From the NCBI GenBank assembly GCA_034506335.1, contig JAPDPR010000017.1, positions 1 to 55,815 on the forward strand: 55,815 nucleotides of DNA, in the 5' to 3' direction. The DNA comes from a candidate division KSB1 bacterium. GTDB lineage: Bacteria > Zhuqueibacterota > Zhuqueibacteria > JANLFK01 > Oleimicrobiaceae. Shown here in pieces: positions 1 to 9,579 of this stretch. The notes beneath the pieces are model-generated. The model had not been told where the DNA came from, did no database searches, and was given only the letters and a program-made list of their open reading frames with translations. Made by a program: the position numbers and the translations under genes. Each line of letters begins with the position of its first letter. Position 1 is the stretch's first letter.

Positions 1-3000
1 CTACCGAGGTCCCGCGGTTTCTTCCCAGAGAATGACTTCCCGATGGCATGCTTCTCGCCGCCGACAATGGCCTTTGCGGAACCCGCTCCCTTCTGGGGTT
101 GCTCGGGCGCCCGCACTGGTTTCCCCTCTTCCGGTTCAGCAGGCCGGGGCCGCCGGACGGCGTCTGCCCTTTGCTCCGAAAACTGGCTCGTCTGGGCTTC
201 CTCCCGAGTTTGTGCACCGGGGGAGACTACGAGGCCCCTCGCCTTCAGGTCTTCCGTGCGCTCCACTATGCCCAAAGAGCTTGACCCAACTTTAGGGTTG
301 TGCGCCCGTTGCACGCCAACGCCGAGTCGTGAGCGTTGGGCGGAGGCTTGCGGACGTCTCCTTGCGATACCTTCATCCGAAGCTCGGGTAATGCGCTCCG
401 GCGCCCGCTGTTCGTTTGTGGTGCTTGAAGCTTTTTGATGCGGTAGGTTCTCCTGAGCCACGGGTCTCCCAGCAAAGCCGGCTTCAGGCGTTGCAGTGGA
501 AAAGGTCTCGGTAGCCACGTGGGTCTCCTGCGGGCGAACCTTCCTCCCCGAAGGAAGCCGCTCTGGGCGAGGTGAAGCCGCCTGGGGCCGACTCGCGGCG
601 GCCGAGAACGATTGTCGTCCACTCCGTGGCTCCGATCCCCTGGCTAAACCGGACTCCGCCGCTAGGGCATCGGGCGGCCAGCTGGACAAGGCAGTGACAG
701 GGAGCTTTGACTGCTCAGGGGCGCGGGCCTCCGTTTGTCCGGTAGGCCTATCCTCCACCCTGAGACCGATGTTCTTGCCAAGGGCAACTCCTTGCCGCGC
801 TGCGTGTCCACCATCCACAGCATTCGGTGGTAGCGAGCGGAGACCCTGCTCCATTACCGGGCCCGCTGTGCCGCTGTGAAGCCCGCCTTCCTCCTTTGCT
901 ATTTCCGCCTCGGCCGGAGCGCTCCAGAGCGCATGTGCCGGCTGGTGCGGCTCTACGGCCTCCTCGGCCTGTCTCTTGTGCGATCCCTCCCCGGCTACAG
1001 CCTTCCTGGCTGGATTGGCAAAAGAAACTTCCGACTCTGCGGAGCGAGGACCACCCTTCTCCCCCATCGCCGGAGCGGAGTAAAGACCGCGGCCTTCGCC
1101 ACCAGCTTGCGGCAGCACTGTCCTCGTCCCCTCGTTCCTCTTTTTTCCCGCGGTCTCAGAGGCGTTGACCCCCGCTGGCTCATTCCGGCTTTCTTGCGAT
1201 GCCCCCGCATCCTTTGCGAAAGCTAGTCTAGTAACCGTCTGGGTTTGTTGTTCCCCGGTGAAATCTACCGTCTTGCCCTGCCCGCGTTGCAGCTCTTGTT
1301 CCCGCCGAAGGGGCCGGGGATATCCATGCGGACGCGGTGCTGGAGGAGCTGGCGCGAACGGGTCATGCGATGTCTGGCGCGCGTGCCGAGAACCCGCAGC
1401 TTCACTCCCTTCAGTGGGAAGGGCGCCGTTCTCACCCCCATCGTGCGGCTGCGTGCGTTGAGATTGGCGCACCGAAGCGAGCGCAGCCATCTCCGAGCGG
1501 CCTGACGAGCTCTCTGGTCCAGCCAGTCTGGCATACCCTTGGCGAACCATGGCGGACCCGATACCCTGAGTCTTGACCGCCTTTGATACCCCCATTCCGA
1601 CAAGAGGTGAGGCCTTCTTCGGTGTGCCGCGCAGAGCAGGCTCACCAGGCCGCCCGGCGCTCCTCGGCACGGCCCTTCTCTGCCCGGCGTCTGCCGGACC
1701 ATCCTGATCGGTGGGGATACCCTGAGTTGTCACCTCGTTGGGCTCATGCGCAGGCGATGCATCCCCTGCAGCCAGCCGCTGAGCCCCTCCGGCCGTGGAA
1801 CTAATTCCAGTCGGCTGGGCGGTGATCACCGCGCGGGCCGCCGCTTTCTCCCCTGCCCCGGCAGGCAGAGTATCCCCTCTTGCCTGGGTGACGGAAGCGT
1901 GCGGCACCATGTGCGTGCCCATTCCCGAAGATGCTGCCGCTCGGGGCGCGTCGTCTGTGCGCAGTGCGCTTGCCAGAATAGAAACGGGAACCACGAGGCT
2001 CCGTAGGTCCGCTTTTCTTGTCCATGCCGTGGGGAACGTCGGCCCTGACACCCCTGCCTTTAGAGTGGCAGAAGGCGCAATAGGCAAGTCCGGGCCTGCC
2101 GAACAATCTTGCCCCCTGAGGGCGGCGGGTGCTACAACGACTCTCTGGAGCGAGCCCTGCAGACTCGACCGTGTCTCGCAGGTGTGGTCCATGCTCACAG
2201 CTGGCCCCTTCGCGATATCGGCCTCGCCCCAAGAATCGCCCGGCGTTAGTACTTCGGTGGCCGAAGAGCACCCCCTGCCCCTCCGTTCCGCCCCCGTCTG
2301 TGAAGTAGTCCCCGTTTGGGGCTTTGCCGCTGCAACGAGGTGGTCCCCCTTTTCCCTGGGCGACAATCCGTGCTGAGGCCCGGACGGAGTCGGCGAAGTA
2401 GAGTCCACTCCCGCGGTGCGAGAGTCCACCTGGTGGAGATTATGGGGTCTGGAGCCTCCTGCTCCTTCCTTTAAAGGAGGATCTTCCGCTGTGCCCTCTG
2501 ATCTGGCCGACCCACCCCGAACGCGCAGCTGCCTCTCTGGTTCAGGCGAACTCACAGGAGGGAGGCTTGAACGCTGCATGGAAGCCTCCACTCCCACGCT
2601 GGCTCGAACGCGCCTCTTCTCTCCTGCGCCAGGCTGCTTCTCTGCGTCGAGCAAGGGATGATTCATACCCGCGAGAAAAACGCGCTCCTCCGGCGAAACG
2701 GCTAGCGCAAAGCCCTGTCTTGCAATGGAGGCTGCGTCGAATGCAAGATGCCACCCAACCGCAGGCCTGTTTAGCCTCATCGGCCCCGACAAGGCCGCAG
2801 GGTGCGACAGATTCGTTACCATGGCGTCGCGCGAGCCTTGCGCCAGTATTTGGAGCTCCCGACTCGCAAAGCCGTCCACCGTCATCGCCTTGCGCCCGGG
2901 GACTGAACCCTTGACCGCCGAAGTGAGGCCGGAGAGTTCTCCCTTGCGCGCGCGAGCAGGCTCGTGTACCCGGCGGAACTCACCAGAAGACACGTCTTCC

Positions 3001-3380
3001 CTTGCCGTTTCCGCGCGGTCAGGGGTAACGCCCACGGTGTTGCGTGCGCCAGGTACGCGCGCCGGGACCCGAGCACCCACAGAATCGCTGGCCACTTCCA
3101 CAGCCGTGCCCCAACTCGTCGCCCCAGACGCCCAAGGACTCGCTGACAGCGGTCCCACAGGCCACTCAAGCTGCGCGGAATGTGAGTCCAATGTGGGAAG
3201 GAGCATGGCGCGCTCATCCAGCCTCACAAAGCAGGTGCCTCCCTTCAGCATGAGCCAACCGGAGACCGTGCCTGCTGGCAGCCATCTGTGCGCTCCTGGC
3301 GGGGCGCCCGCCTGTCTGGCGTCGCCCCTCTCCGCGTGCTGTGGAGCAAGCGCTTGCGTCAGGGTCTGGACGAACGCCAC
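1..3380 (-). CDS. fliK: Probable flagellar hook-length control protein FliK, N-terminal part (3' end outside the window)
   Basis: On the minus strand one frame stays open from about 3480 to the left edge with no stop, giving at least 1126 codons from a GTG at 3380 (start residues MAFVQTLTQA). A purine-rich GGGGGTGAG lies about 11 nt upstream of that GTG; no in-frame ATG is nearer the 5' end. The protein is rich in Ala, Gly, Pro, Arg, Ser and Glu with little predicted structure, as expected of the FliK N-terminal region, which is secreted and measures hook length. The conserved FliK C-terminal domain would lie beyond position 1, so the family cannot be confirmed by motif. The call rests on position: it follows fliJ and the motE/ylxF-like gene, where fliK sits in Bacillus-type operons. 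At over 1100 residues before the C-terminal domain it is much longer than usual FliK (about 400-700). Open frames on the plus strand here are shadows. Confidence 0.7.
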   Translation of the reverse strand, partial: MAFVQTLTQALAPQHAERGDARQAGAPPGAHRWLPAGTVSGWLMLKGGTCFVRLDERAMLLPTLDSHSAQLEWPVGPLSASPWASGATSWGTAVEVASDSVGARVPARVPGARNTVGVTPDRAETAREDVSSGEFRRVHEPARARKGELSGLTSAVKGSVPGRKAMTVDGFASRELQILAQGSRDAMVTNLSHPAALSGPMRLNRPAVGWHLAFDAASIARQGFALAVSPEERVFLAGMNHPLLDAEKQPGAGEKRRVRASVGVEASMQRSSLPPVSSPEPERQLRVRGGSARSEGTAEDPPLKEGAGGSRPHNLHQVDSRTAGVDSTSPTPSGPQHGLSPREKGDHLVAAAKPQTGTTSQTGAERRGRGCSSATEVLTPGDSWGEADIAKGPAVSMDHTCETRSSLQGSLQRVVVAPAALRGQDCSAGPDLPIAPSATLKAGVSGPTFPTAWTRKADLRSLVVPVSILASALRTDDAPRAAASSGMGTHMVPHASVTQARGDTLPAGAGEKAAARAVITAQPTGISSTAGGAQRLAAGDASPAHEPNEVTTQGIPTDQDGPADAGQRRAVPRSAGRPGEPALRGTPKKASPLVGMGVSKAVKTQGIGSAMVRQGYARLAGPESSSGRSEMAALASVRQSQRTQPHDGGENGALPTEGSEAAGSRHARQTSHDPFAPAPPAPRPHGYPRPLRREQELQRGQGKTVDFTGEQQTQTVTRLAFAKDAGASQESRNEPAGVNASETAGKKRNEGTRTVLPQAGGEGRGLYSAPAMGEKGGPRSAESEVSFANPARKAVAGEGSHKRQAEEAVEPHQPAHALWSAPAEAEIAKEEGGLHSGTAGPVMEQGLRSLPPNAVDGGHAARQGVALGKNIGLRVEDRPTGQTEARAPEQSKLPVTALSSWPPDALAAESGLARGSEPRSGRQSFSAAASRPQAASPRPERLPSGRKVRPQETHVATETFSTATPEAGFAGRPVAQENLPHQKASSTTNEQRAPERITRASDEGIARRRPQASAQRSRLGVGVQRAHNPKVGSSSLGIVERTEDLKARGLVVSPGAQTREEAQTSQFSEQRADAVRRPRPAEPEEGKPVRAPEQPQKGAGSAKAIVGGEKHAIGKSFSGKKPRDLG

Positions 3381-3478
3381 CTTCGAGGGTTTCTCACCCC
3401 CGTGTGGTCCTGTATCCCTCGGTGTGGCGCCCTGTTTAGGGCCTATGTGGGAAATGCGTGCCGTGGCTCGCCTCCGTA

Positions 3479-4219
3479 CTAGCGCCCTATCATGCGGCTG
3501 ATTTCGGCAGCTTTTTGACTGTCCATGGCCGAGAGGATCTTTGCTGCCTGGCGCTCGCGCAGGAGCACAAGAATCTGTGCAACGGTCTCGGTCTCTAACT
3601 GCGACAGCACAGCTGCGGCCTGCTGCGCCGGCATGGCGTCGTAAATCTTGGCCAATTCGCGGGCACCCATGCCGGTCCTCGTAGGCTGTTTAACCGTCAC
3701 CTTGGTTGCAGGAGCTGGTGGAGCCACCTGGGCTGCCAGCTTCCGCAAAAGCACATTGCTAATGCTGTCGATCTCCGCTTGCCTGGTCAGCCGTTCCTTT
3801 TCCAACGAGTCGATCTTCACCTGCTGCAGGTAGTTCTTCTCTTCAAGCCTGGCTATGCGTGCCTCGTACATCTCGACGACGCGGATAAAATCGTCGCTCA
3901 TTTTCAACTGAGGCTTCTGCTCCCCCGTGGCCGTGTCGGGTGTCGCCTCAAGGCGTTTGGGGATTGGAGTGTCGCGGTACACGATCCCAATGCTGTCCAT
4001 GCTGACAGGACCGACCGCAGTCAGGCTGTCCACTTCAGCCATGGTAGCTATCCGTGACTCCAAACGGGGCTTCACAAACTTGAAGTAAGAGGCCGCTACC
4101 AAGGCGGCAAACGACAACGTCGAGACTAATCCTACGACAAGAAGCGACTTGCCCTGCGTCGTCTCTGCCGCCAAGGGCATGTTCACGCTCTCGGGAAGAG
4201 ATGGTTTTGGATCGTTCAT
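3479..4219 (-). CDS. MotE/YlxF-like flagellar protein with MgtE N-like domain
   Basis: This 246-residue protein has a short cytoplasmic N-terminus, one membrane segment (about residues 27-47), a long charged coiled coil (about 105-165) and a C-terminal domain of about 65 residues (GMGARELAKIYDAM ... ILSAMDSQKAAEISRMI). The last part matches the MgtE N-terminal-like fold seen in MotE and YlxF, which act as chaperones or organisers of flagellar stator or export components. The start overlaps the fliJ stop by 4 nt (ATGA), indicating translational coupling. Placement between fliJ and the fliK-like frame is as in Bacillus (fliJ-ylxF-fliK). No magnesium-transporter channel domain is present, so it is not MgtE itself. 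Confidence 0.8.
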   Translation of the reverse strand: MNDPKPSLPESVNMPLAAETTQGKSLLVVGLVSTLSFAALVAASYFKFVKPRLESRIATMAEVDSLTAVGPVSMDSIGIVYRDTPIPKRLEATPDTATGEQKPQLKMSDDFIRVVEMYEARIARLEEKNYLQQVKIDSLEKERLTRQAEIDSISNVLLRKLAAQVAPPAPATKVTVKQPTRTGMGARELAKIYDAMPAQQAAAVLSQLETETVAQILVLLRERQAAKILSAMDSQKAAEISRMIGR

Positions 4220-4668
4220 GATACTGACACCTTCCTTGCGCCCAGCCTGGCCGCTGCTTCGTCAAGCATGGTCTGTTCTTCCCGGTTCGTTTCGACGAGA
4301 TGCCGATCTTTCATTCGCTCCTTCAGCTTCTCCAGCGCCTTCTTCTCCTTGGATGAGGCAAGCAGGGCTTCCCGCTTTTCGGCCACTATGGCAGCCGCCT
4401 GCGTCACAACCTTTTCCTGTTGCGCGATGTGGTGCTGTAGCTGCTGGGAATAGGCGTAGTAAAGGCTCATCTCTGACGCCTTGAACACTCTGCCCACGTG
4501 ACAACCCAGTTCACCCCGAACCTCAGCGCTGTGATCCTGCAGCAGGCGCAGGCGTTCTTGCGCCTCCAGTTCGGCCTGCTTGGCTGCTGCCAACTCTTTT
4601 TTGCGCGCATCTTCCTTGTGCCTGCGCGCATCCAACACGCGTTGCAAAGGAAAACGAAAGGCTTTCAT
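4216..4668 (-). CDS. fliJ: Flagellar export chaperone FliJ
   Basis: The 150-residue protein is almost entirely alpha-helical coiled coil. Its N-terminus (MKAFRFPLQRVLDARRHKE) has the F-x-LQ-x-VL-x-x-R pattern typical of FliJ. FliJ binds the FliI ATPase ring and escorts chaperone-substrate complexes to the export gate FlhA in the cytoplasm. The length is normal for the family. It lies 25 nt after fliI and overlaps the next gene by 4 nt, so it belongs to the same transcript. Confidence 0.9.
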   Translation of the reverse strand: MKAFRFPLQRVLDARRHKEDARKKELAAAKQAELEAQERLRLLQDHSAEVRGELGCHVGRVFKASEMSLYYAYSQQLQHHIAQQEKVVTQAAAIVAEKREALLASSKEKKALEKLKERMKDRHLVETNREEQTMLDEAAARLGARKVSVS

Positions 4669-4693
4669 TGCTTCTTCCCCCGCACGGTTCTTG

Positions 4694-6034
4694 TTACCCT
4701 ACCAGAGCCTTGAGCTCCTGCACGGCTCTCGCAAAATCCACTCTTTCGTCGATGCCCTGGCGAAGAAACGCGTTGACGCGTTCGATCATGCTCCGGGCAT
4801 AGTCAACTTTTCGATTGCTGCCCGGCACATAGGCGCCGATGTTGATGAGGTCCTCGGCCTCGCGATATACGGAGAGGATTTCGACCACCTTGCGCGCTGC
4901 CTCAAGGTGTTCCCGCGAGACCACATCGATCATCACCCTGCTGGTGCTGGCCAAGACGTCGATGGCCGGGTAATGGTTCACGTTGGCCAGGCGCCTCGAC
5001 AGCACCACGTGTCCATCAAGGATGGCTCGCACCGCGTCGGAGACCGGTTCGTTCAGGTCATCACCTTCCACCAGGACTGTGTAGAGTCCAGTGATGCTGC
5101 CGCACTGGGTATTCCCGGCCCGTTCCAACAGCTTCGGCAAGAAGGCAAAGACCGAGGGGGTATAGCCGCGCGTGGTCGGAGGCTCTCCCACCGACAGACC
5201 GATTTCCCGCTGTGCCATTGCCACCCGTGTGATGGAATCCATCATGAGCATCACGCGCAGTCCCTGGTCGCGGAAGTATTCGGCGATGGTGGTGGCAACC
5301 AGGGCACCCTTGACGCGCAGTAGGGCCGCCTGGTCGCCGGTCACCACTACCACCACCGAGCGTCGCAGCCCCTGCTCCCCCAAGTCGCGCTCCAAGAAGT
5401 CCCGCACCTCCCTGCCGCGCTCGCCGATCAGGCCGATCACATTGACATCGGCGTCGGTGTTGCGGGCGATCATCCCGAGGAGCACGCTCTTTCCCACGCC
5501 ACTGCCGGAGAAGATGCCCATGCGTTGCCCCTCGCCGCAGGTGAGCAGTGCATCGATGGCTCTGATACCAGTGGCAAGAGGTCGTTCCACTCTGCGTCGC
5601 GACAGGGGATCAGGCGCGGGCTGGTAGATGGAGCGGCGCTGCCTCACGCGCAGTGGCCCCTTGTTGTCAATTGGACGCCCTAAGCCGTCTATGACCCTGC
5701 CCAACAGTTCAGCACCGACCGGCGTGGTGAACTGCTGTCGTTTGCGGACCACCACGCTGCCTGGGCCAATGCCGTTCAGCTCGCCCAGTGCCATGAGGAG
5801 CACTTTGTGGCCCCGGATGCCAACCACCTCGGCCTCCTGCGCGCTGTGGCCTGACTGGGAGCGGATGAGGCAGACATCGCCAATGCTCGCATTGGGCCCC
5901 TCCGATTCGATCACCACGCCTACCACGTCCGTCACCCTGCCCAAGAACCGCACCGTGGTGGCGCGTCCCACTTTGGCCACACATTCGTCCAGCCGCCGGA
6001 GAGTCTCCATGGTTGTACGCTCAGGACTGTCCAA
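4694..6034 (-). CDS. fliI: Flagellum-specific ATPase FliI
   Basis: This is the 446-residue F1-beta-like ATPase of the flagellar type III export apparatus. The Walker A motif SGSGVGKS lies at about residues 175-183, and a Walker B region with LMMDSITRVAMAQREIG near residue 260. The RPLATGIRAIDALLTCGEGQR stretch before the P-loop is typical of FliI. The chosen start is TTG at 6034, preceded by GGAGGAG at good spacing and overlapping the fliH stop by 14 nt. An internal ATG at 6010 (METLRR) is an alternative but has no comparable ribosome site. The partners FliH and FliJ flank it. Confidence 0.96.
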   Translation of the reverse strand: MDSPERTTMETLRRLDECVAKVGRATTVRFLGRVTDVVGVVIESEGPNASIGDVCLIRSQSGHSAQEAEVVGIRGHKVLLMALGELNGIGPGSVVVRKRQQFTTPVGAELLGRVIDGLGRPIDNKGPLRVRQRRSIYQPAPDPLSRRRVERPLATGIRAIDALLTCGEGQRMGIFSGSGVGKSVLLGMIARNTDADVNVIGLIGERGREVRDFLERDLGEQGLRRSVVVVVTGDQAALLRVKGALVATTIAEYFRDQGLRVMLMMDSITRVAMAQREIGLSVGEPPTTRGYTPSVFAFLPKLLERAGNTQCGSITGLYTVLVEGDDLNEPVSDAVRAILDGHVVLSRRLANVNHYPAIDVLASTSRVMIDVVSREHLEAARKVVEILSVYREAEDLINIGAYVPGSNRKVDYARSMIERVNAFLRQGIDERVDFARAVQELKALVG

Positions 6035-6641
6035 TCAATGACTCCTCCAGTTCATGGGAGATCTCTTCCAGTTGCACCTCAAGGCGCGCGTCGATGGTGC
6101 CCAGGTCGGTCTCCACGATGCACCCGCCACGCGTTATGTGCGGATCGTCTTTGAATTCCAAGACTTCCAGATCGGCTATCTCCGCGCCAAGCTCTTGTGC
6201 CTTGTCGCGAAGGAGGGCGGAATCGTCGGGGTGGAGGCGAATAACTACGCGTGCGCTGTCGTGTACCATGCGAAGCGCCTCTCTCACCATTGCCTCCACA
6301 TAGTGGCCGTTCTGGTTTAGTTCTCGGCGGAGCAGCCGGCGAACAACCGCTATGACCAGCTTAACCAGCGCTGGCTCGGCCTCGCGGACGAGACGTTGCT
6401 GCTCGGCCACAACCTGGCTTACCACGGTCTGGAGCTGCTGATAGAGTTCGTGCACCTGGGCCCAGACCTCCTGGCTTCCCGCCTTCTTACCTTCAGCAAG
6501 GCCTTGCGCATACGCTTGCGCCACACGCGTGCGGTCGTCCGTTCCGTTTTGCGGCACCTGTTCCACTGCTACGGGCCTGCCATCGATCCTTGCGTACACG
6601 GCTCGAACCGGCACGCCTACTTTTAGCCTATGCTTAGACAA
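6021..6641 (-). CDS. fliH: Flagellar assembly protein FliH
   Basis: The 206-residue protein regulates FliI and links it to the C-ring. The middle is a Gln/Glu-rich helical region (about residues 45-95), followed by the conserved C-terminal domain (VKLVIAVVRRLLRREL, then VVIRLHPDDSALL and GGCIVETDLGTIDARLE). That last pattern is a FliH/V-ATPase subunit E hallmark. It overlaps the end of fliG by 8 nt and the start of fliI by 14 nt, a tight arrangement that suggests coupled translation and a fixed subunit ratio. Confidence 0.93.
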   Translation of the reverse strand: MSKHRLKVGVPVRAVYARIDGRPVAVEQVPQNGTDDRTRVAQAYAQGLAEGKKAGSQEVWAQVHELYQQLQTVVSQVVAEQQRLVREAEPALVKLVIAVVRRLLRRELNQNGHYVEAMVREALRMVHDSARVVIRLHPDDSALLRDKAQELGAEIADLEVLEFKDDPHITRGGCIVETDLGTIDARLEVQLEEISHELEESLIGQS

Positions 6642-7644
6642 TGATCTCCTCTTTCTCGCCGCGACCAGTGATGATGATCTCGCCTTCTTCGTCCAGCTTG
6701 CGGATGATGTCCACGATGCCCTTTTGCGCCTTTTCTACCTCACTGAGGCGAACGGGGCCCATGAACTGGATTTCTTCCTCTATCATCGCCTGGGCGCGCT
6801 CCGACATGTTCTGGTAGATGCGCCGCTTCACCTCGGGTGTGGTGGACTTGAGGGCGAGCGCCAAGTCATGGGTCTGTACCTCCCGGAGCACCCTCTGGAT
6901 GGAGCGGTCGTCCAACAGCACAATGTCCTCGAACACAAACATCAGGTTCTTAATCTCTTCAGCAAGGGCTGGATCGCGGGCGCCGATGTCCTTCAAAATG
7001 GAGCGCTCCAGGCTCTGACCCAAGAAGTTCAGCATCTCCGCAGCTGCCTTGACCCCGCCAAGTTCGGAGCCGTGGACACTTAACTCCAACCGCGACTTGA
7101 GCACCTTCTGCACTTCCCCGATCATTTCAGAGGAGACCCTGTCCATCGTAGCAAAGCGGTAGGCCACCTCGCTGCGGATTTCTTCAGGAAGGCTGCTCAT
7201 GACAAAGGCAGCCTGCTCGGCGTCAAGTTGCGTCAATACCAGGGCAATGGTCTGCGGGTGCTCCTTCTGGATGAAGTTGACAAGCTGCACCGGATCCAGC
7301 TTCTCAAGGATGCGCATGGAACCCTGCAGCTCCATGGAGCGATGCACTTTGCGGATGATCTCAGAAGCTTTGACCTGGCCTACTGTGCTCTGCAACAGGT
7401 TGACCGCATAGTCAAGCCCCCCGACGGCCACGTACTCGTCAGCGATGGCCATCTCTTTGAATTCGGCGATCACGCTCTGCACGGTTTCCGAAGGCACGTG
7501 CCCGAGATTGGCAATCTCCTTGGTGACCTGCTCCAGCTCCTCCTCTGAAAGCTCCTTCAGCACCTGGCTGGAGGCGTCCATGCCAAGTGCAACCAGAAGG
7601 ATGGCGGCCTTTTGTCGACCGGAAAGCTTCTCGCTGGGCGCCAT
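6634..7644 (-). CDS. fliG: Flagellar motor switch protein FliG
   Basis: FliG of 336 residues, normal length. The N-terminal domain binds FliF; the middle domain carries the EHPQTIALVL motif (EHPQ at residues 128-131) that contacts FliM. The C-terminal domain has the charged torque helix region (ILLDDRSIQRVLREVQTHDLAL) that faces MotA. It begins 1 nt after the fliF stop, with GAGGAG directly upstream of the ATG overlapping the end of fliF. It acts in the cytoplasmic C-ring to set rotation direction and generate torque. Confidence 0.97.
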   Translation of the reverse strand: MAPSEKLSGRQKAAILLVALGMDASSQVLKELSEEELEQVTKEIANLGHVPSETVQSVIAEFKEMAIADEYVAVGGLDYAVNLLQSTVGQVKASEIIRKVHRSMELQGSMRILEKLDPVQLVNFIQKEHPQTIALVLTQLDAEQAAFVMSSLPEEIRSEVAYRFATMDRVSSEMIGEVQKVLKSRLELSVHGSELGGVKAAAEMLNFLGQSLERSILKDIGARDPALAEEIKNLMFVFEDIVLLDDRSIQRVLREVQTHDLALALKSTTPEVKRRIYQNMSERAQAMIEEEIQFMGPVRLSEVEKAQKGIVDIIRKLDEEGEIIITGRGEKEEIIV

Positions 7645-7645
7645 T

Positions 7646-9205
7646 TCACTCCTCGACTAGCCAGTATCTGATCAGGCGTGCAGCGGCGCGAGGATTTTCG
7701 CGGGTAAAGTCCACGACTTGCTTTTCCAGCTCGGCTCTCGCCTTTGCGTCTTCGCTGAGCTCTGGGGCTTCACGTCCGGCACCGAGTTCAGCGCGCTTCG
7801 CCCCTATGAGCTGCTCGGCAGAAGGCTGCTCAGCAGCGGTCAGCGAGCCCCGGAACCGGCGCAGGCGCGAGCGCAGAAGCGCCAACAACAACAGCAGCAG
7901 CACCCCCACCAGTATCTTCTGCCCCAACGACACATAGAAGGCCATGCGCTCCTTGCGCTGCACGGTCTTCAGCCATTCCTCGCCCTCGGTCAACAGGCTC
8001 GTGTCGAACTGCAAGTTGGTGATCTCGAATTGGTCCCCACGCTCTTCGCTGAACCCCACCGCGCCCTTGACCATTGCCTCCAGGCGACTCAGCTCTTCTT
8101 CGCTGCGCGGAACGTATTCGCGCACTGTGCCGCCATCGGGCCCCTGCGACGTTCGGTAGGCGCCGTTGACCAGCACCGCCACCGAAAGCCGCTCAATATT
8201 GCCCACCGACTCCACCACGTGTTCCACCGTCTTGCTGACCTGGTAATTGGTGACCGTGCGCCGCGAGCTCACCAGCGGTTTCCCAGAGGTATCGCCGCTC
8301 GTCTCCTCAAGGTTTTCCTGACTTAGCACCGCGGCCAAATCTGGATCGTAGCTTTCCGCCACCTTGTCAGCCTTCTTGAAGTTCAGCTCCGCCGCCACGC
8401 GCACGATGGCGTTGCCTGGCCCCAACACGCCATCGAGCATCGTCTGGGCCTTGCTCTGCAGGTAAGCCTCGACCTTCTTCTGCAGCTCCAGTTGGCTCGC
8501 GGACAGGCCGACCACGGAATCTCGCTCAGTGTTGTCCGAAAGAATACGCCCTTCGGTGTCCACGATGGTCACATCGCGCTCGTCAAGACCCTCCACGCTG
8601 TTGGCCACCAGATTTGCGATGCCTGCTACCTGTTCCTCGCGCAGCCGCGCCCCAGGGCGGAGGCGCAAGAGCACCGAAGCGGTGGGTTTCTGTTGATCTT
8701 CTTTGAACAGTCGATCTTTCGGGAATACCAGGTGCACCCGGGCAAACTCCACTTCCGACAAGGCTTGGATCGTGCGCCCCAGTTCTCCCTCCAGCGCCCG
8801 TTGGTAGTTCACCGACTGGACAAACTCGGAGACGCCGATGTCCTTCTTGTCAAAGACCTCGTAGCCGATTTTCCCCGAACGCGGAAGGTCCTCAGCCGCC
8901 AACTTCATGCGCAATTCGTACACCCGGTTGGCGGGTACCAAAATGGCCCTTCCCCCTTCCTCCAATCGGTATGGCACCCTCGAGCTCCTGAGGAGCTCGA
9001 CGACTTTTTCCCCGTCCTTGAGGTCCATGTCCGAGTAGAGGGTGACGAATTCTGGCTGTGTTGCCCAGCGCAAGAGGAAGAAAAAGCCACCGACAATGGC
9101 TGCGAGCGTGACGACGAACACCACCTTCTGCACTGGGGTGTACTGTGCCGAAACCTCTCGGTACCACGTGGAAAAGGATTTGCCTTTTGTAGCAGCTTCA
9201 GCCAT
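7646..9205 (-). CDS. fliF: Flagellar MS-ring protein FliF
   Basis: FliF of 519 residues forms the membrane-embedded MS ring. A first membrane segment is at about residues 28-45 and a second at about 425-452. Between them lie the YscJ-like ring-building domains, including the stretches YSDMDLKDGEKVVELL and ARVHLVFPKDRLFKEDQQ. The C-terminal tail ends in ARLIRYWLVEE, the short helix that binds FliG. A GAGGAG site precedes the ATG. The gene follows fliE by 24 nt and is followed directly by fliG. Confidence 0.97.
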   Translation of the reverse strand: MAEAATKGKSFSTWYREVSAQYTPVQKVVFVVTLAAIVGGFFFLLRWATQPEFVTLYSDMDLKDGEKVVELLRSSRVPYRLEEGGRAILVPANRVYELRMKLAAEDLPRSGKIGYEVFDKKDIGVSEFVQSVNYQRALEGELGRTIQALSEVEFARVHLVFPKDRLFKEDQQKPTASVLLRLRPGARLREEQVAGIANLVANSVEGLDERDVTIVDTEGRILSDNTERDSVVGLSASQLELQKKVEAYLQSKAQTMLDGVLGPGNAIVRVAAELNFKKADKVAESYDPDLAAVLSQENLEETSGDTSGKPLVSSRRTVTNYQVSKTVEHVVESVGNIERLSVAVLVNGAYRTSQGPDGGTVREYVPRSEEELSRLEAMVKGAVGFSEERGDQFEITNLQFDTSLLTEGEEWLKTVQRKERMAFYVSLGQKILVGVLLLLLLALLRSRLRRFRGSLTAAEQPSAEQLIGAKRAELGAGREAPELSEDAKARAELEKQVVDFTRENPRAAARLIRYWLVEE

Positions 9206-9229
9206 GGCTCCTCAACCCTCCACCGGGGC

Positions 9230-9532
9230 TCACACCTGCATGCGCATCAGCTCGCGGTAGGCTTCCAGCAAGCGGTTGCGGATCTCAATGACCAGCTCCA
9301 GGCTCACCCTGCTTTTTTCCACAGCAATCATCACTTCGTGAATATCCTCGATCTGGCCAGACGCCATTTGCCGAACTGCCTCGCCGGCCTTGAGCTGCAT
9401 CTGATTGGTCTCGTCCAGGTACTTGTTGATAATCTGCCCAAAGCTTGGTACCTCCCCAGACTGCGGCACGCCGATCCTTTCGGATTGTGGCAGGGACCCG
9501 CTAGAGAGGTTACTGATCTGTTCAATTCTCAT
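9230..9532 (-). CDS. fliE: Flagellar hook-basal body protein FliE
   Basis: The 100-residue protein has the FliE signature in its second half (ETNQMQLKAGEAVRQMASGQ, then DIHEVMIAVEKSRVSLELVIEIRNRLLEAYRELMRMQV). FliE is the first rod-zone protein exported and anchors the rod to the MS ring and export gate. The start at 9532 is preceded by AGAAAGGAAG. Length and position just before fliF are typical; unusually, another gene separates it from flgC. Confidence 0.93.
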   Translation of the reverse strand: MRIEQISNLSSGSLPQSERIGVPQSGEVPSFGQIINKYLDETNQMQLKAGEAVRQMASGQIEDIHEVMIAVEKSRVSLELVIEIRNRLLEAYRELMRMQV

Positions 9533-9579
9533 CTATTGCTTCCTTTCTGCAATGCCACGCCGGATCTGCCCGCTGCGCT

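Noticed and set aside
2725..3501. Open frame of 258 codons on the plus strand
   Set aside because: It is antisense to the long fliK-like frame, crosses the end of the motE-like gene, and has no ribosome site or family features.
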